A stretch of DNA of 64,000 nt. It comes from Alcanivorax nanhaiticus. Its GTDB lineage: Bacteria > Pseudomonadota > Gammaproteobacteria > Pseudomonadales > Alcanivoracaceae. Below the pieces are notes generated by a model. It saw only the letters and a list, made by a program, of their open reading frames with translations, was not told the DNA's origin and did no database searches. Shown piece by piece: positions 24,522 to 33,651 of the stretch (position 1 is the first letter of the stretch; each line of letters starts with the position of its first letter). Location: contig NZ_ARXV01000001.1 in the NCBI RefSeq assembly GCF_000756665.1, positions 408,159 to 472,158 of the forward strand. The letters run 5' to 3'. Made by a program: the position numbers and the translations under genes.

Positions 24522-25676
24522 ATGGCAGCAACCGATAAAGACGCCTTGCGCATTGCACTGGCCGGCACCTTCAGCCTGGTCATCGCGTTGGGCATCGGCC
24601 GCTTCCTGTTCACTCCAGCCCTGCCGGACATGATTGCCGACACCAACCTCACCGCGGTCACCGGTGGCTATCTGGCGGCAGTGAATTACGGCGGGTATTT
24701 ACTCGGTGCCATCCTGGCCATGGCCGTGCCAGCCCACAGAGCACGCACCGCATTCTGGTCGGCGTTATGGGTGAGCGTGATTACCAGCCTGTTGATGGGG
24801 CTGAGCCATACCTTCACACCCTGGGCGATCAACCGCTTTCTGGCGGGCATCGCCAGCGCCATCATCATGGTCAACGGTTCTGCTCTGGTGCTGGGAGCCC
24901 TGCCCAATCACTTGCGGGCACGGCTGGGCAACATTCATTACGCGGGCATCGGTCTGGGCATCAGTATTGCCGCCCTGACGGTAGCGCTGGTGGAGCAGCT
25001 TGAAGGTAGCTTCCCTGTCATGTGGTTTGCCTGCGGGTTGCTGGCACTGGCCCTGATGGCAATGCTGCGGGTGATCCCCGCCCTGCCCCACGCCCGCGAA
25101 CAGGCGCACAGCCGCATTCCGCTCAATCGCAGGGCACTGGGTTTCCTCATTGCCAGCTATACGCTGGCCGGCTTTGGCTATATCACCAGCACCACCTACC
25201 TGCCCGTGATTGCCAGACAACAACTGCCCGCGCTGGATAACGCCGCTTTTTATACCTGGCTGGCCGTAGGCCTCGCGGCAGTACCCGCCAACCTGCTGTG
25301 GGGCAAACTCGCCAACCGGGCCGGCGAACGTAATGCACTGATGATGGCGCTAGTAGTACAAGCCCTTGGGGTAAGCGCACCCGCCTGGCTACCAGGGCTC
25401 ACTGGTCTGGTCACCAGTGGTCTGCTGGTGGGTGCCACATTCACCGCAGTCGTTGCGCTCAGCATGTATTGTGGCCGACAACTGGCCCCCCACGCCGCCA
25501 GCATGGCATTGGGCGCACTCACCGCCTGTTATGGCGTTGGGCAGATCCTCGGGCCTGTGGTCACAGCGAACTTGCTGGAAAGCAGCGGCAGCTTTGCACC
25601 GGGTTTGCTAGGGGCGGCAGCGGCGCTGGTTGGTGCAGCTGTCTTGCTTCTGCCATTGAGTCAGGAGCGCTTCTAG
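24522..25676 (+). CDS. YbfB/YjiJ-type MFS transporter
   Basis: 384 residues from ATG 24522, with about twelve membrane helices. The opening ALRIALAGTFSLVIALGIGRFLFTPALPDM is the signature of the YbfB/YjiJ family of major-facilitator permeases, with conserved GIGRF in helix 1 and NYGGYLLGA in helix 2. The substrate is unknown. It is divergent from the nrt operon. Confidence 0.88.
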   Translation: MAATDKDALRIALAGTFSLVIALGIGRFLFTPALPDMIADTNLTAVTGGYLAAVNYGGYLLGAILAMAVPAHRARTAFWSALWVSVITSLLMGLSHTFTPWAINRFLAGIASAIIMVNGSALVLGALPNHLRARLGNIHYAGIGLGISIAALTVALVEQLEGSFPVMWFACGLLALALMAMLRVIPALPHAREQAHSRIPLNRRALGFLIASYTLAGFGYITSTTYLPVIARQQLPALDNAAFYTWLAVGLAAVPANLLWGKLANRAGERNALMMALVVQALGVSAPAWLPGLTGLVTSGLLVGATFTAVVALSMYCGRQLAPHAASMALGALTACYGVGQILGPVVTANLLESSGSFAPGLLGAAAALVGAAVLLLPLSQERF

Positions 25677-25842
25677 GGCTGCCCCTCCGTCAAGAAGCTA
25701 TCCACAGATACCGCTCTGCACCTGCCCGATCTTCCTCAATGAAAGATCGCTCTGAACATGAAGATTCATTACGTTTCCTGAATAATGAACATCAAACTTG
25801 AAGGGAAAGGGCGGATGCTCGCCATCCGTATGAGGGGGGATA

Positions 25843-27510
25843 ATGAAGAATCTAATCGGCTTGGTAGTGGGCATCGCCATTATCTACCTTGGTGTTACCT
25901 ACATTCAGGCCCGTGATCCAAAAACGTTCATTGAAGGGTATAAGGACTGCTCCGATCCTGGCTGTATTGCCATTATTCTTCGGGCTTGGCAGGCCGACGA
26001 AGTCTATACCTCTGTCATTTCAGACGAGGACAGAGTGAACAGCAAAGGGAAAGCGCTGAATAACCTGACAGGCTTCCTGATCCAGGATCGCGCCAATTTC
26101 CACCGCTTTGACAAGATCGATGAAGATGATGACCCTGATGAGATCTTCACCACGCCGGAAGCTCGCTCCCGGATGCCAGCAATGATCAATGCCGGTTATC
26201 TGGACCCCGATGTTGAAAGTAAATCGCGGACAAAAAACCGTACTGTCGGCGTACGGGTCTTTGTCTTCGGTGATCAGATCGTCGCCACTGAAGACCGTAG
26301 TTTTGAAGCCAAAAAACGCAAAGAGATAATTTATGCGGCCTTGAAAGCGGTAAACGAAGAACGCAGAAAAGAACGGGAAGCACGATCCACAACCCCCTCT
26401 ACAGATAGAGAGACACAGGCGAACCGCTCCACAGCGCAGCCCACACCCACACAATCCATTACGCTCATTTCTTCCTCACCAAGAGACTTCCACTACCGCC
26501 ATAGCTACAACGGTGAAATCGTCGGGGTTAGCAGCGACTATCGCAAAGTGATCAAAATCGTCCCCGGCCAGGGCCATGCGGTGCTGTATAAGGAAACACG
26601 GGCCGACTACAGGCTCAAGAATGCGGTACTACTCGCCAGTGGCAGCGTGCTGGTTTCGGTAGAGATCGCTGGCTGTAGCACCTGCCATGGCCTGCTCAAA
26701 CTGGATGGTAACCATCCCACATGGATCCAGAAAGGCCCCTCGCCGAACCCGAAAGGCGTTTTCGAAAAGCAGCATGCAGACAATCAGTCTATTCAACGGT
26801 TGGCTCCATCGGGGGACGGTTCAGCACTGATCAAATACACAAGACACGCAGCACCAAACAGCCATCAAAGCCAAACCACACGACATATTGATCTGATTCA
26901 CCATAGCGGAGATATCATCAAGCTGTTTAAAAACAGGAGTCTGGACCTGGGGGTTGAGGGGGATATTCTGGTGTCAAAAAGTGGCGGCCGGGCTCATTCT
27001 CACTGGGTTGTGCAAGGCAGAAAGGCCGTTCACTTCTACGATGACCAAAGAGGCAACCAGCTTTATCGGCCGGAATTCCACGCCGGCTCGGTACTGTATA
27101 CCAATGAGAGCGGCGAACTGGTTTTCTTTGACGGCCAACGTAATCACCAACTTGGCCTCGCCAAGAGCTTTAGGGAAAAAGCGCTTGATCCTACTGGGAA
27201 ATCCGTTGCCCTCGTCAGAACCATTAGCAACCAGACACCGGGTAGCGAGTGCTCACGGGTTTGCTATCTGATCGAACGCTACAGTAACGGGCAGAACCAG
27301 ATAGTGGCTCAGGAAAACACGAGCATGAATGGTTTCCTGATCGCCAACGGCAATATCTATTACTCCATGAACAGAGGCATCACCGGTTATCAAGGTAACA
27401 AAAAGGACTATTTCAAAGGCTACCCTGCTTTACCTGACATCCCCCTGAAGAATGGTCAAATTATTCTGGAGCGAGAACAAGGAGTGTACCCCAAACCGGT
27501 AGGCTTCTGA
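25843..27510 (+). CDS. Large membrane-anchored protein with one CXXCH motif, unknown function
   Basis: 555 residues with a strong AGGGGGG ribosome site. An N-terminal membrane anchor (about 3-21) is followed by a domain with helix and charged segments (to about 185), a Ser/Thr/Gln-rich linker (about 185-210), and a C-terminal region of repeated short beta segments (GEIVGVSSDYRKVIKIV, GEGDILVSKSGG-like, ESGELVFFDGQRNHQL) suggesting a beta-propeller. CSTCH occurs near 280 and could bind haem c if the protein is exported. I recognise no family. Confidence 0.6.
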   Translation: MKNLIGLVVGIAIIYLGVTYIQARDPKTFIEGYKDCSDPGCIAIILRAWQADEVYTSVISDEDRVNSKGKALNNLTGFLIQDRANFHRFDKIDEDDDPDEIFTTPEARSRMPAMINAGYLDPDVESKSRTKNRTVGVRVFVFGDQIVATEDRSFEAKKRKEIIYAALKAVNEERRKEREARSTTPSTDRETQANRSTAQPTPTQSITLISSSPRDFHYRHSYNGEIVGVSSDYRKVIKIVPGQGHAVLYKETRADYRLKNAVLLASGSVLVSVEIAGCSTCHGLLKLDGNHPTWIQKGPSPNPKGVFEKQHADNQSIQRLAPSGDGSALIKYTRHAAPNSHQSQTTRHIDLIHHSGDIIKLFKNRSLDLGVEGDILVSKSGGRAHSHWVVQGRKAVHFYDDQRGNQLYRPEFHAGSVLYTNESGELVFFDGQRNHQLGLAKSFREKALDPTGKSVALVRTISNQTPGSECSRVCYLIERYSNGQNQIVAQENTSMNGFLIANGNIYYSMNRGITGYQGNKKDYFKGYPALPDIPLKNGQIILEREQGVYPKPVGF

Positions 27511-27543
27511 TCCAGGCATCAGGTCCTGACCCTCCTCGTCTTT

Positions 27544-27595
27544 GGCTGACAACTTCCCGCATTACCGTAATCGTGACACGGGAAGCTTGTCAGCC
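27544..27595. terminator. Long hairpin after the CXXCH protein gene
   Basis: GGCTGACAA/TTGTCAGCC and TTCCCG/CGGGAA form a two-part stem between the convergent genes ending at 27510 and 27655. There is no adjacent long T-run, so it is a possible bidirectional terminator or a repeat. Confidence 0.45.
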
Positions 27596-27654
27596 ATCGC
27601 CCGCTTTTGCATCAGGCGGGCCAGACTCTCCATGAAAAACCGCACGAAATAACG

Positions 27655-28251
27655 CTATAACATCTCTACAAAGCCATTCCTGGCAGCAACCCTGCCCAAC
27701 CACGCCTGTATCGCAGGGTACCCACCAAGATCAAAACCTCCCTCATGCGCAACATGGGTATAGGCATACAGTGAGATATCTGCCGTCGTCATCTTATTAC
27801 CCGTCAGATAGTCACTGCGCTGGAGCTGGCCTTCCATGACTTTCAGAGCCTTGTGTCCCCCAGCCTGTTTGGCGGCATACTCCTCAGCCCGTTCAGACGG
27901 CAGCCCTAGGTACTTGTTGATAAAGCGGGCCACCGCGATATAGGGCTCGTGGCTATATTGCTCAAAGAACTGCCACTGCTGGATTCTGGCCTGCGACAAC
28001 GCATCGGAAGGGTAAAGGGAAGATCCCGAGGCCAGGTAATTGATAATGGCATTCGACTCAGCCAGATAACCCTCATCGCCGAGGTCCAGTAAAGGGATCT
28101 TGCCATTGGGATTACAGGACAAAAATTGCTCTGTGCGAGTCTCTCCAGAAAGAATATCCACATCCACCCACTCATATTCCAACTCAAGCAAGTGGCAAAC
28201 CAGCTTCACCTTGTAGCAATTGCCCGATTGGCTATCACCATAGATCTTCAT
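27655..28251 (-). CDS. Glutathione S-transferase family protein
   Basis: 198 residues from ATG 28251 (MKIYGDSQSGNCYKVKL). The N-terminal thioredoxin-like domain has the SGNCYKV catalytic loop, NPNGKIPLLDL (cis-proline turn) and LAESNAIINYL (glutathione-binding ES). The C-terminal helical domain includes TTADISLYAYTHVAHEGGFDL. It probably conjugates or reduces small electrophiles with glutathione in the cytoplasm. It follows the monooxygenase gene by 25 bases. Confidence 0.9.
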   Translation of the reverse strand: MKIYGDSQSGNCYKVKLVCHLLELEYEWVDVDILSGETRTEQFLSCNPNGKIPLLDLGDEGYLAESNAIINYLASGSSLYPSDALSQARIQQWQFFEQYSHEPYIAVARFINKYLGLPSERAEEYAAKQAGGHKALKVMEGQLQRSDYLTGNKMTTADISLYAYTHVAHEGGFDLGGYPAIQAWLGRVAARNGFVEML

Positions 28252-28276
28252 GCCATGTCCTTTGCGTAAGAGAAAA

Positions 28277-28585
28277 CTATACCCGGCGAGCGCCAGCGAT
28301 GTCGTAAGCCGTAAACTGTCTCTCCAGCAACCCATGCGCTCTTGCAGCCTCGCGCCACGGCACGATATGCGGAGCAACCAGATGGGCGTCCAGAGATCCG
28401 TGATCCGGCCACAGCTCCGAAAAACGAATCAATCCCGGCTCAGCCAGATCCTCCGCCACATCATAGGCAAGACAGCCATCGTTGGCGCGGGTAGCCCGCA
28501 CGAATTCGGCCAGATAAGGGCGGATAGCAAGCATAGATTCCGGCGGGAAACGGAGAAAACCGAAAACAGCGACTTTTTCTTCCAT
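28277..28585 (-). CDS. Antibiotic biosynthesis monooxygenase (ABM) domain protein
   Basis: 102 residues of ferredoxin-like fold: VAVFGFLRFPPESMLAIRPYLAEFVRATRANDGCLAYDVAEDL, then FSELWPDHGSLDAHLVAPHI. Small ABM proteins of the YgiN type act on quinols or other aromatics without cofactors. It is likely the first gene of a pair with the GST. The substrate is unknown. Confidence 0.85.
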   Translation of the reverse strand: MEEKVAVFGFLRFPPESMLAIRPYLAEFVRATRANDGCLAYDVAEDLAEPGLIRFSELWPDHGSLDAHLVAPHIVPWREAARAHGLLERQFTAYDIAGARRV

Positions 28586-28660
28586 GAACAGGTTCTCAGT
28601 GATATTGCTGACGTTATAGCCATAAAAAATTGAGCTGAAGTGCCGCAGTCACCTGGCACA

Positions 28661-29026
28661 CTAATAGTCAGTTTTGATTTTTTTAAGCAACATAAAGTTG
28701 TATACCGTCATAGAAGCCCAATATCCAATACAAAGAAAACCAAACCACATTAAAAAACTGGATCCTGAAAAGTACAGGCTATATCCCACGAAGAGCCCGC
28801 CCATGAGCAGCACAAACAAGTTGCTCATCAATAAAGATTGGGGAGTGTTCGAATAGGCATTCTTGTTGTTCTCTATCAGTGAATGCAAGAACTCAACATC
28901 TTGTTCGTGTAAACCCTTGCATGCGATACCAACACCCGTATCCGCTGCGCATTCTTTACATAGCCCCTTATAACAGTGCTTACACTGCCCCACCGAATCA
29001 CTTTCGTGATGATTAAAACATTTCAT
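28661..29026 (-). CDS. B-box zinc-finger membrane protein
   Basis: 121 residues from ATG 29026 with GGAGAGTGGGA upstream. The N-terminus MKCFNHHESDSVGQCKHCYKGLCKEC is a compact zinc-binding B-box-like finger (C3, H6, C15, C18, C23, C26, with C36 and H40). Two membrane helices follow (about 65-85 and 90-112). Such proteins occur in many proteobacteria with unknown role. Lower GC than its neighbours. Confidence 0.75.
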   Translation of the reverse strand: MKCFNHHESDSVGQCKHCYKGLCKECAADTGVGIACKGLHEQDVEFLHSLIENNKNAYSNTPQSLLMSNLFVLLMGGLFVGYSLYFSGSSFLMWFGFLCIGYWASMTVYNFMLLKKIKTDY

Positions 29027-29112
29027 TTCCCACTCTCCTTTCTCAATCAAGCCGCCAACTGATTCAGGAAACCTGACCGGGGCAGCGGACTGCATCCCGT
29101 TGACGGAGCTTT

Positions 29113-29583
29113 CTAGAGCATCTTCTTATAGATAGATACGGCCTCACCGTTATATTGCACTAATTCCACGAACTCCCATCCCTCACGAATAAGCAACGTA
29201 TTTGCCGTGCTTGTGCCAGAGTAAATAACGTTGAACCCCCTATTACGGGCAAGCTCTTCGAGTGCAAATAGCATATGCGCCCCGATACCCTGGCTCCTGT
29301 ATTGTGGCACAACCATGGCCCCACCAACCCATGGGGTGAGATGTTTGTGCGTCGTGACGCACTCCGACTTGAGCACGGCAATACCGCACGGCTCAGCATT
29401 CACGAAGGCAACCAGCCCAACGGGCAGTTGATCCCGGCTTGAGTAAGTAGAGAAATCATCGTGGGCATTACCTGGGCCACCCGCCCCATAGTAGTCGGGC
29501 CACTCTGTTTCAAAGAGATGCTCCAAAGTGGGTAGAACCTCTGGATAATCCGCAAGATAGGCAATACATGGTGTTATGGGCAT
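29113..29583 (-). CDS. GNAT family N-acetyltransferase
   Basis: 156 residues. Acetyl-CoA motif A is recognisable as VVPQYRSQGIGAHMLFALEELARNRGF (about 92-117), preceded by the beta4 strand GGAM. The substrate is unknown. No operon partner; it sits at the edge of the metal-resistance segment. Confidence 0.85.
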   Translation of the reverse strand: MPITPCIAYLADYPEVLPTLEHLFETEWPDYYGAGGPGNAHDDFSTYSSRDQLPVGLVAFVNAEPCGIAVLKSECVTTHKHLTPWVGGAMVVPQYRSQGIGAHMLFALEELARNRGFNVIYSGTSTANTLLIREGWEFVELVQYNGEAVSIYKKML

Positions 29584-29689
29584 GGTTTAGACCTACGCCT
29601 GACTCAGCTGCCGAAGGGGTCGAATGCTCAGCCTTGTTCAGTGCTTTTCTAAATTGGGGTCATGCACGGTGCAAGACCTGACCCCGAAT

Positions 29690-30052
29690 CGCACACTGGT
29701 CTATACCGTTATTCTGGGACTGATCCTCACTGCCTTCTTTGATCTGTCACGAATTGCAGCACTGGGTATCGTGTTTTACCTGATTATGGATATTGCCATT
29801 CACTGGGGTGTACTGCGCCATCTACGCATAGACATCAACGCTAACAGCTGGGTGCCAGCGATAGCCATCTTTCTGGATCTTTTAGCGCTGGGCGGCTTTG
29901 TCTGGGTAAAGCTGAATACGGATCCGTTCGTCATTGGCGTGGCTGTGGCCACCATGATTGCGATTGCAGTTTCCGAGCAGATTTTTCTCAAAAAATCGCC
30001 GAAATCCGCGCAAGCGAATCAAGAAGAGAGTCACGCGCATCATCACCATTAA
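29690..30052 (+). pseudogene. C-terminal remnant of a polytopic permease
   Basis: From about 29690 the frame encodes RTLVYTVILGLILTAFFDLSRIAALGIVFYLIMDIAIHWGVLRHLR and two more membrane helices, then a histidine-rich tail (SHAHHHH). It reads like the last third of an APC-type amino-acid permease. The upstream ATG at 29624 gives a segment (MLSLVQCFSKLGSCTVQDL) translated from a GGGGTCA...TGACCCC hairpin, so the true 5' end seems lost. A genuine 142-residue membrane protein cannot be excluded. Confidence 0.45.
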
Positions 30053-30073
30053 CTCGGATCTGGAAGAGAGGCT

Positions 30074-30382
30074 ATGGCTATGATGGGAGACCACATTTTC
30101 GGGAACACAATGTGGTCAGGCCACTGGCTGTGGTTGCTGGTGATTGCCATTGCTGTCGTCATTCCGGCTTGGCGTATTTGCCAGCGCATGGGGTATCCGG
30201 GGTGGACAGGAGCGCTGATACTGATCCCCACCGTTAACCTAGCTATACTGTATTTCCTTGCATTTTCTGAGTGGCCCGCCGACAACGCAGAAGATCGCAA
30301 AAAGGGTAAGCGGATTAAATGGTTGATCTTACCTTTGCATGAGAGTGAGACAGACCGGCATCTCATCGGATTATCTGGTTGA
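30074..30382 (+). CDS. Small membrane protein whose 3' end is set by the IS left end
   Basis: About 102 residues with two helices (LWLLVIAIAVVIPAWRICQRMG and ALILIPTVNLAILYFLAF), close to signal-peptidase-I-adjacent or DUF805-like small membrane proteins, though none is certain. Its last residues (HLIGLSG) and stop codon are encoded within the left inverted repeat of the ISL3 element (30367-30383), so the original protein may have been longer and interrupted by insertion. Confidence 0.5.
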   Translation: MAMMGDHIFGNTMWSGHWLWLLVIAIAVVIPAWRICQRMGYPGWTGALILIPTVNLAILYFLAFSEWPADNAEDRKKGKRIKWLILPLHESETDRHLIGLSG

Positions 30383-30383
30383 T
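30367..30383 (+). repeat. Left inverted repeat of ISL3 element (outer tip diverged)
   Basis: CGGATTATCTGGTTGAT matches the inverted right end (inner CGGATTTAATGGTTGAT) at 14 of 17 positions. The outermost GGGTATA of the right end is not found here. Confidence 0.7.
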
Positions 30384-30390
30384 GCTTCAC

Positions 30391-30798
30391 CTACTGCTGG
30401 TGCATGTTTCCTTCGCTAATTCCAGCAAGAACCCCACACGCCTCAACTTCCCGGTCATCGTTGCAACTCGCTCTCAGTGAAACGAGTTGTTTCTCAAGCG
30501 CTTGCAGAGCGGTTATCTGCGACCGCACATGAGAGATGTGATCATCGAGCAAGGCGTTGACGGCGGTACAAGGCTGATGAGGGTCGTCCTGATAGCTCTG
30601 TAGTTCGTGAATCTCAGCCAGTGACAGGCCCAGGATTCTGCAGCGACGGATGAAGGCCAGCCCCTCACCATGCTTCTCGGTATAGACACGGTAACCGTTG
30701 TCCTGCCGATCAGGCGGCGGCAACAAGCCCTGCTGTTCATAGAAGCGGATCGTCTGTGTTTCGACCCCTACCAACTGCGCCAACTGACCAATGCGCAT
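30391..30798 (-). CDS. cadR: Cd(II)/Pb(II)-responsive MerR-family regulator CadR
   Basis: 135 residues from ATG 30798 (MRIGQLAQLVGVETQTIRFYEQQGLL), with a GGGGAGGAGG site. The N-terminal MerR winged helix is followed by the dimerisation helix and CadR-type metal cysteines at about C77 (DPHQPCTAV), C112 (ASCNDD) and C121 (EACGVL). It senses cadmium, lead or zinc and untwists its long-spacer promoter, which lies in the gap to the divergent exporter gene. Confidence 0.92.
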   Translation of the reverse strand: MRIGQLAQLVGVETQTIRFYEQQGLLPPPDRQDNGYRVYTEKHGEGLAFIRRCRILGLSLAEIHELQSYQDDPHQPCTAVNALLDDHISHVRSQITALQALEKQLVSLRASCNDDREVEACGVLAGISEGNMHQQ

Positions 30799-30829
30799 CA
30801 GCCTCCTCCCCAACGGATTCTTTACTCTA

Positions 30830-30860
30830 TTGACCTTATAGTAGCTTTATAGTTTTAAAT
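30830..30860 (+). promoter_or_regulatory. CadR-controlled divergent promoter/operator
   Basis: TTGACC at 30830-30835 and TTAAAT at 30855-30860 are separated by 19 bases, the overlong spacer typical of MerR-family promoters. The spacer contains the partial dyad CTTATAGTAGCTTTATAG, close to known CadR/PbrR operators. It drives the HMA-CDF gene and lies upstream of cadR. Confidence 0.7.
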
Positions 30861-30893
30861 GGTACCACAACATTGTTCAAGTGGAGTCGTATC

Positions 30894-31790
30894 ATGAGCA
30901 AATCCTGTGGTGGCGCCTGTGGCGGTGATGCAACGTCCGCAGCGGATACCGATATACAGGCCTCCTCCGAGGCGCCAGGGAGATGGGTCAGTGTTTATGC
31001 CGTGCCGAAGATGGACTGTCCATCAGAAGAACGAATGATTCGCCTAGCCCTGAACGGCTTTGAGGAGATTCGGGCGCTGTCCTTCGACTTGTCGAACCGC
31101 CGGCTGAAGGTCGTGCATGACGGCGAGGTCGAGCCCGTCACCTCGAAACTGAAGACCTTGGGGCTAGGCGCCTCGCTTCAGGAAACCGTCGCTGCAAATC
31201 CGGAGACCATCAAGGCCGCCGAGTTTTCGGCAGCTTCTGCTAAGCAAGAATCCGGGACCCTGCGCTGGTTGCTCGGCATCAATGCACTTCTGTTCGTGGT
31301 GGAAATGACTGCCGGTCTGATCGCCCAGTCCACCGGCCTGATTGGAGAATCCCTGGACAATTTTGCCGATGCGGCGGTGTACGGGCTTGCCCTTTATGCG
31401 GTTGGACATAGCGTGAAAATGCAGGTACGTGCCGCGCATCTTGCTGGTGTACTGCAACTGATTTTGGCTGTGGGCGTGCTCGTAGAGGTGGTGAGACGCT
31501 TTGTATTCGGTAGTGAGCCTGAATCGCTGGTGATGATGGCTATCGCATTCGTCGCATTGATTGCCAATACCAGTTGTCTGCTGCTCATATCCAAACATCG
31601 GGAAGGCGGGGCGCACATGAAGGCAAGCTGGATATTCTCGGCCAACGACGTGGTGATCAACCTGGGGGTCATCACCGCCGGCGCCCTGGTCGCGTGGACC
31701 GGTTCCAATTATCCGGATCTGATTATCGGCACCATCGCGGGGGGCATTGTACTTAACGGTGCCAGACGCATTTTGGCGTTGAAGGGTTAA
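30894..31790 (+). CDS. HMA-domain cation diffusion facilitator (Cd/Zn/Co exporter)
   Basis: 298 residues from ATG 30894, preceded by GTGGAG. The N-terminus is cysteine-rich (SCGGACGGD), followed by a heavy-metal-associated ferredoxin-like domain (about 30-95) whose metal loop is MDCPSEE (CXXE in place of the usual CXXC). A CDF transmembrane domain of about six helices has the metal-site aspartates in ESLDNFADAAVYG. It would export divalent cations from the cytoplasm in exchange for protons. It corresponds to the czcD-like passenger of ISPpu12. Confidence 0.88.
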   Translation: MSKSCGGACGGDATSAADTDIQASSEAPGRWVSVYAVPKMDCPSEERMIRLALNGFEEIRALSFDLSNRRLKVVHDGEVEPVTSKLKTLGLGASLQETVAANPETIKAAEFSAASAKQESGTLRWLLGINALLFVVEMTAGLIAQSTGLIGESLDNFADAAVYGLALYAVGHSVKMQVRAAHLAGVLQLILAVGVLVEVVRRFVFGSEPESLVMMAIAFVALIANTSCLLLISKHREGGAHMKASWIFSANDVVINLGVITAGALVAWTGSNYPDLIIGTIAGGIVLNGARRILALKG

Positions 31791-31793
31791 ATA

Positions 31794-32306
31794 ATGCTCA
31801 TTATTGGCAAAAAGCTCTCGCCGTATGCCCTATTGTCCATATCGGGCCTGCTGGCAGCGTCTGATCAGGCTGTAAAGTGGCTGGTGCAGCAATCAATGGC
31901 CTATGGCGAGTATGTTTCGGTGACCCCGTTCTTTAACTGGGTGCACCTATGGAACACCGGTGCCGCATTCAGTCTTTTTGCGAATGGTGGAGGCTGGCAG
32001 CGCTACTTTTTTATCGGAATCGCGGTAGTGGTCTCGATTTTTCTGATCAAGCTGATCCTTGAAAATCGTCATAAAGGAGAAGCCATCGCTTACAGTCTTA
32101 TCCTCGGTGGCGCCATGGGCAACCTGATTGACCGGGTCTTTCGCGGCTATGTTGTGGATTCCTTTGATTTCTATTGGCGAGACTGGCATTGGCCGGCCTT
32201 CAACCTGGCTGATATTGCAATTGTCCTCGGTGCCTTACTTTTCGTTTCCAGCAGCTTGTTGGGTAAAAAAGCAAACACCAATGCCGAGCCGGATGGATCT
32301 GACTGA
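31794..32306 (+). CDS. lspA: Lipoprotein signal peptidase LspA (element-borne copy)
   Basis: 170 residues with four membrane helices. The two catalytic aspartates lie in GNLIDRVFRGYVVDSFDF and FNLADIAIVLG, and the substrate-site asparagines are in WNTGAAFSLF. LspA cleaves lipoprotein signal peptides in the inner membrane. This copy is part of the ISL3 element, 3 bases after the exporter, so it is presumably additional to the housekeeping copy. Confidence 0.94.
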   Translation: MLIIGKKLSPYALLSISGLLAASDQAVKWLVQQSMAYGEYVSVTPFFNWVHLWNTGAAFSLFANGGGWQRYFFIGIAVVVSIFLIKLILENRHKGEAIAYSLILGGAMGNLIDRVFRGYVVDSFDFYWRDWHWPAFNLADIAIVLGALLFVSSSLLGKKANTNAEPDGSD

Positions 32307-32327
32307 CACCTACGCCTATACAACACC

Positions 32328-33617
32328 ATGACCGAACTTCCCGACAACATCCTTCACCTGCCGCAATACCAAGTACTGGGCTGCAAATCAACCGACGACG
32401 AAATGCACTTCCAGGTGGACGTGCCCGATCCCATCGCCTGCGAGGAATGCGGCGTGCAGGGTGAGTTCGTACGGTTCGGCAAGCGTGACGTTCCCTATCG
32501 TGATCTGCCCATCCACGGCAAGCGGGTCACTCTCTGGGTGGTCCGCCGCCGATACACCTGCCGGGCCTGCAAGACAACATTCAGGCCCCAGCTACCGGAG
32601 ATGGTGGACGGATTCCGTATGACACTGCGGCTGCATGAGTACGTGGAGAAGGAATCCTTCAACCCCCCCTACACCTTTGTGGCGACACAGACCGGCCTGG
32701 ACGAGAAGACGGTGCGCGACATCTTCAACGCCCGCGCCGAGTTCCTGGGGCGCTGGCACCGCTTCGAGACGCCCCTCATCCTGGGCATTGACGAGCTATA
32801 CCTGAACAAGCGCTACCGCTGCATTCTGACCAACATTGAGGAGCGAACCCTGCTCGACCTGCTGGCCACCCGCCGCCAGGACGTGGTGACCAACTACCTG
32901 ATGAAGCTGAAAGACCGGCAGAAGGTCGAGATCGTCAGCATGGACATGTGGAACCCCTACCGGGCAGCGGTCAAGGCTGTGCTGCCCCAGGCCCGTATCG
33001 TGGTCGATAAGTTCCATGTGGTGCGCATGGCCAACGATGCCCTAGAGAGAGTGCGCAAGGGCCTCAGAAAGGAGCTGAAACCGTCCCAGAGCCGGACTCT
33101 CAAGGGAGACCGGAAAATCCTGCTGAAACGCGCTCACGAAGTCTCAGACCGGGAGCGCCTCATCATGGAGACCTGGACAGGCGCGTTCCCGCAACTGCTG
33201 GCCGCCTACGAGCACAAGGAGCGCTTCTACGGCATCTGGGACGCCACCACACGGCTCCAGGCAGAAGCCGCCCTGGACGAGTGGATAGCCACCATCCCGA
33301 AGGGCCAAAAGGAAGTCTGGAGCGATCTGGTCAGGGCAGTGGGAAACTGGCGCGAAGAGACCATGACCTACTTCGAGACGGACATGCCCGTCACCAACGC
33401 TTACACGGAGTCCATCAACCGACTGGCCAAGGACAAGAACCGTGAAGGGCGCGGTTACTCCTTCGAGGTGATGCGGGCCCGGATGCTCTACACCACGAAG
33501 CACAAGAAGAAGGCACCGACTGCGAAGGTCTCTCCTTTCTACAAGAAAACCATCGGTTACGGACTGCCGGACTTCGCAGAGGAACTCAACTACGGAGTCG
33601 ATCTATCAACCATCTGA
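32328..33617 (+). CDS. tnpA: ISL3 family transposase
   Basis: 429 residues. An N-terminal zinc-ribbon (CEECGVQG and CRACKTTF) and helix-turn-helix region (residues about 35-130) precede the DDE domain: LGIDELYLNKRY (first D), VSMDMWNPYRAAVK (second D) and TNAYTESINRLAKDKNREGRGYSFEVMRAR (E). Full length with no frameshift, so probably active. Closest in organisation to ISPpu12 TnpA. Confidence 0.95.
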   Translation: MTELPDNILHLPQYQVLGCKSTDDEMHFQVDVPDPIACEECGVQGEFVRFGKRDVPYRDLPIHGKRVTLWVVRRRYTCRACKTTFRPQLPEMVDGFRMTLRLHEYVEKESFNPPYTFVATQTGLDEKTVRDIFNARAEFLGRWHRFETPLILGIDELYLNKRYRCILTNIEERTLLDLLATRRQDVVTNYLMKLKDRQKVEIVSMDMWNPYRAAVKAVLPQARIVVDKFHVVRMANDALERVRKGLRKELKPSQSRTLKGDRKILLKRAHEVSDRERLIMETWTGAFPQLLAAYEHKERFYGIWDATTRLQAEAALDEWIATIPKGQKEVWSDLVRAVGNWREETMTYFETDMPVTNAYTESINRLAKDKNREGRGYSFEVMRARMLYTTKHKKKAPTAKVSPFYKKTIGYGLPDFAEELNYGVDLSTI

Positions 33618-33651
33618 GGGTGGTATCAGATTGATGGGGTGAAGGTGCCCC

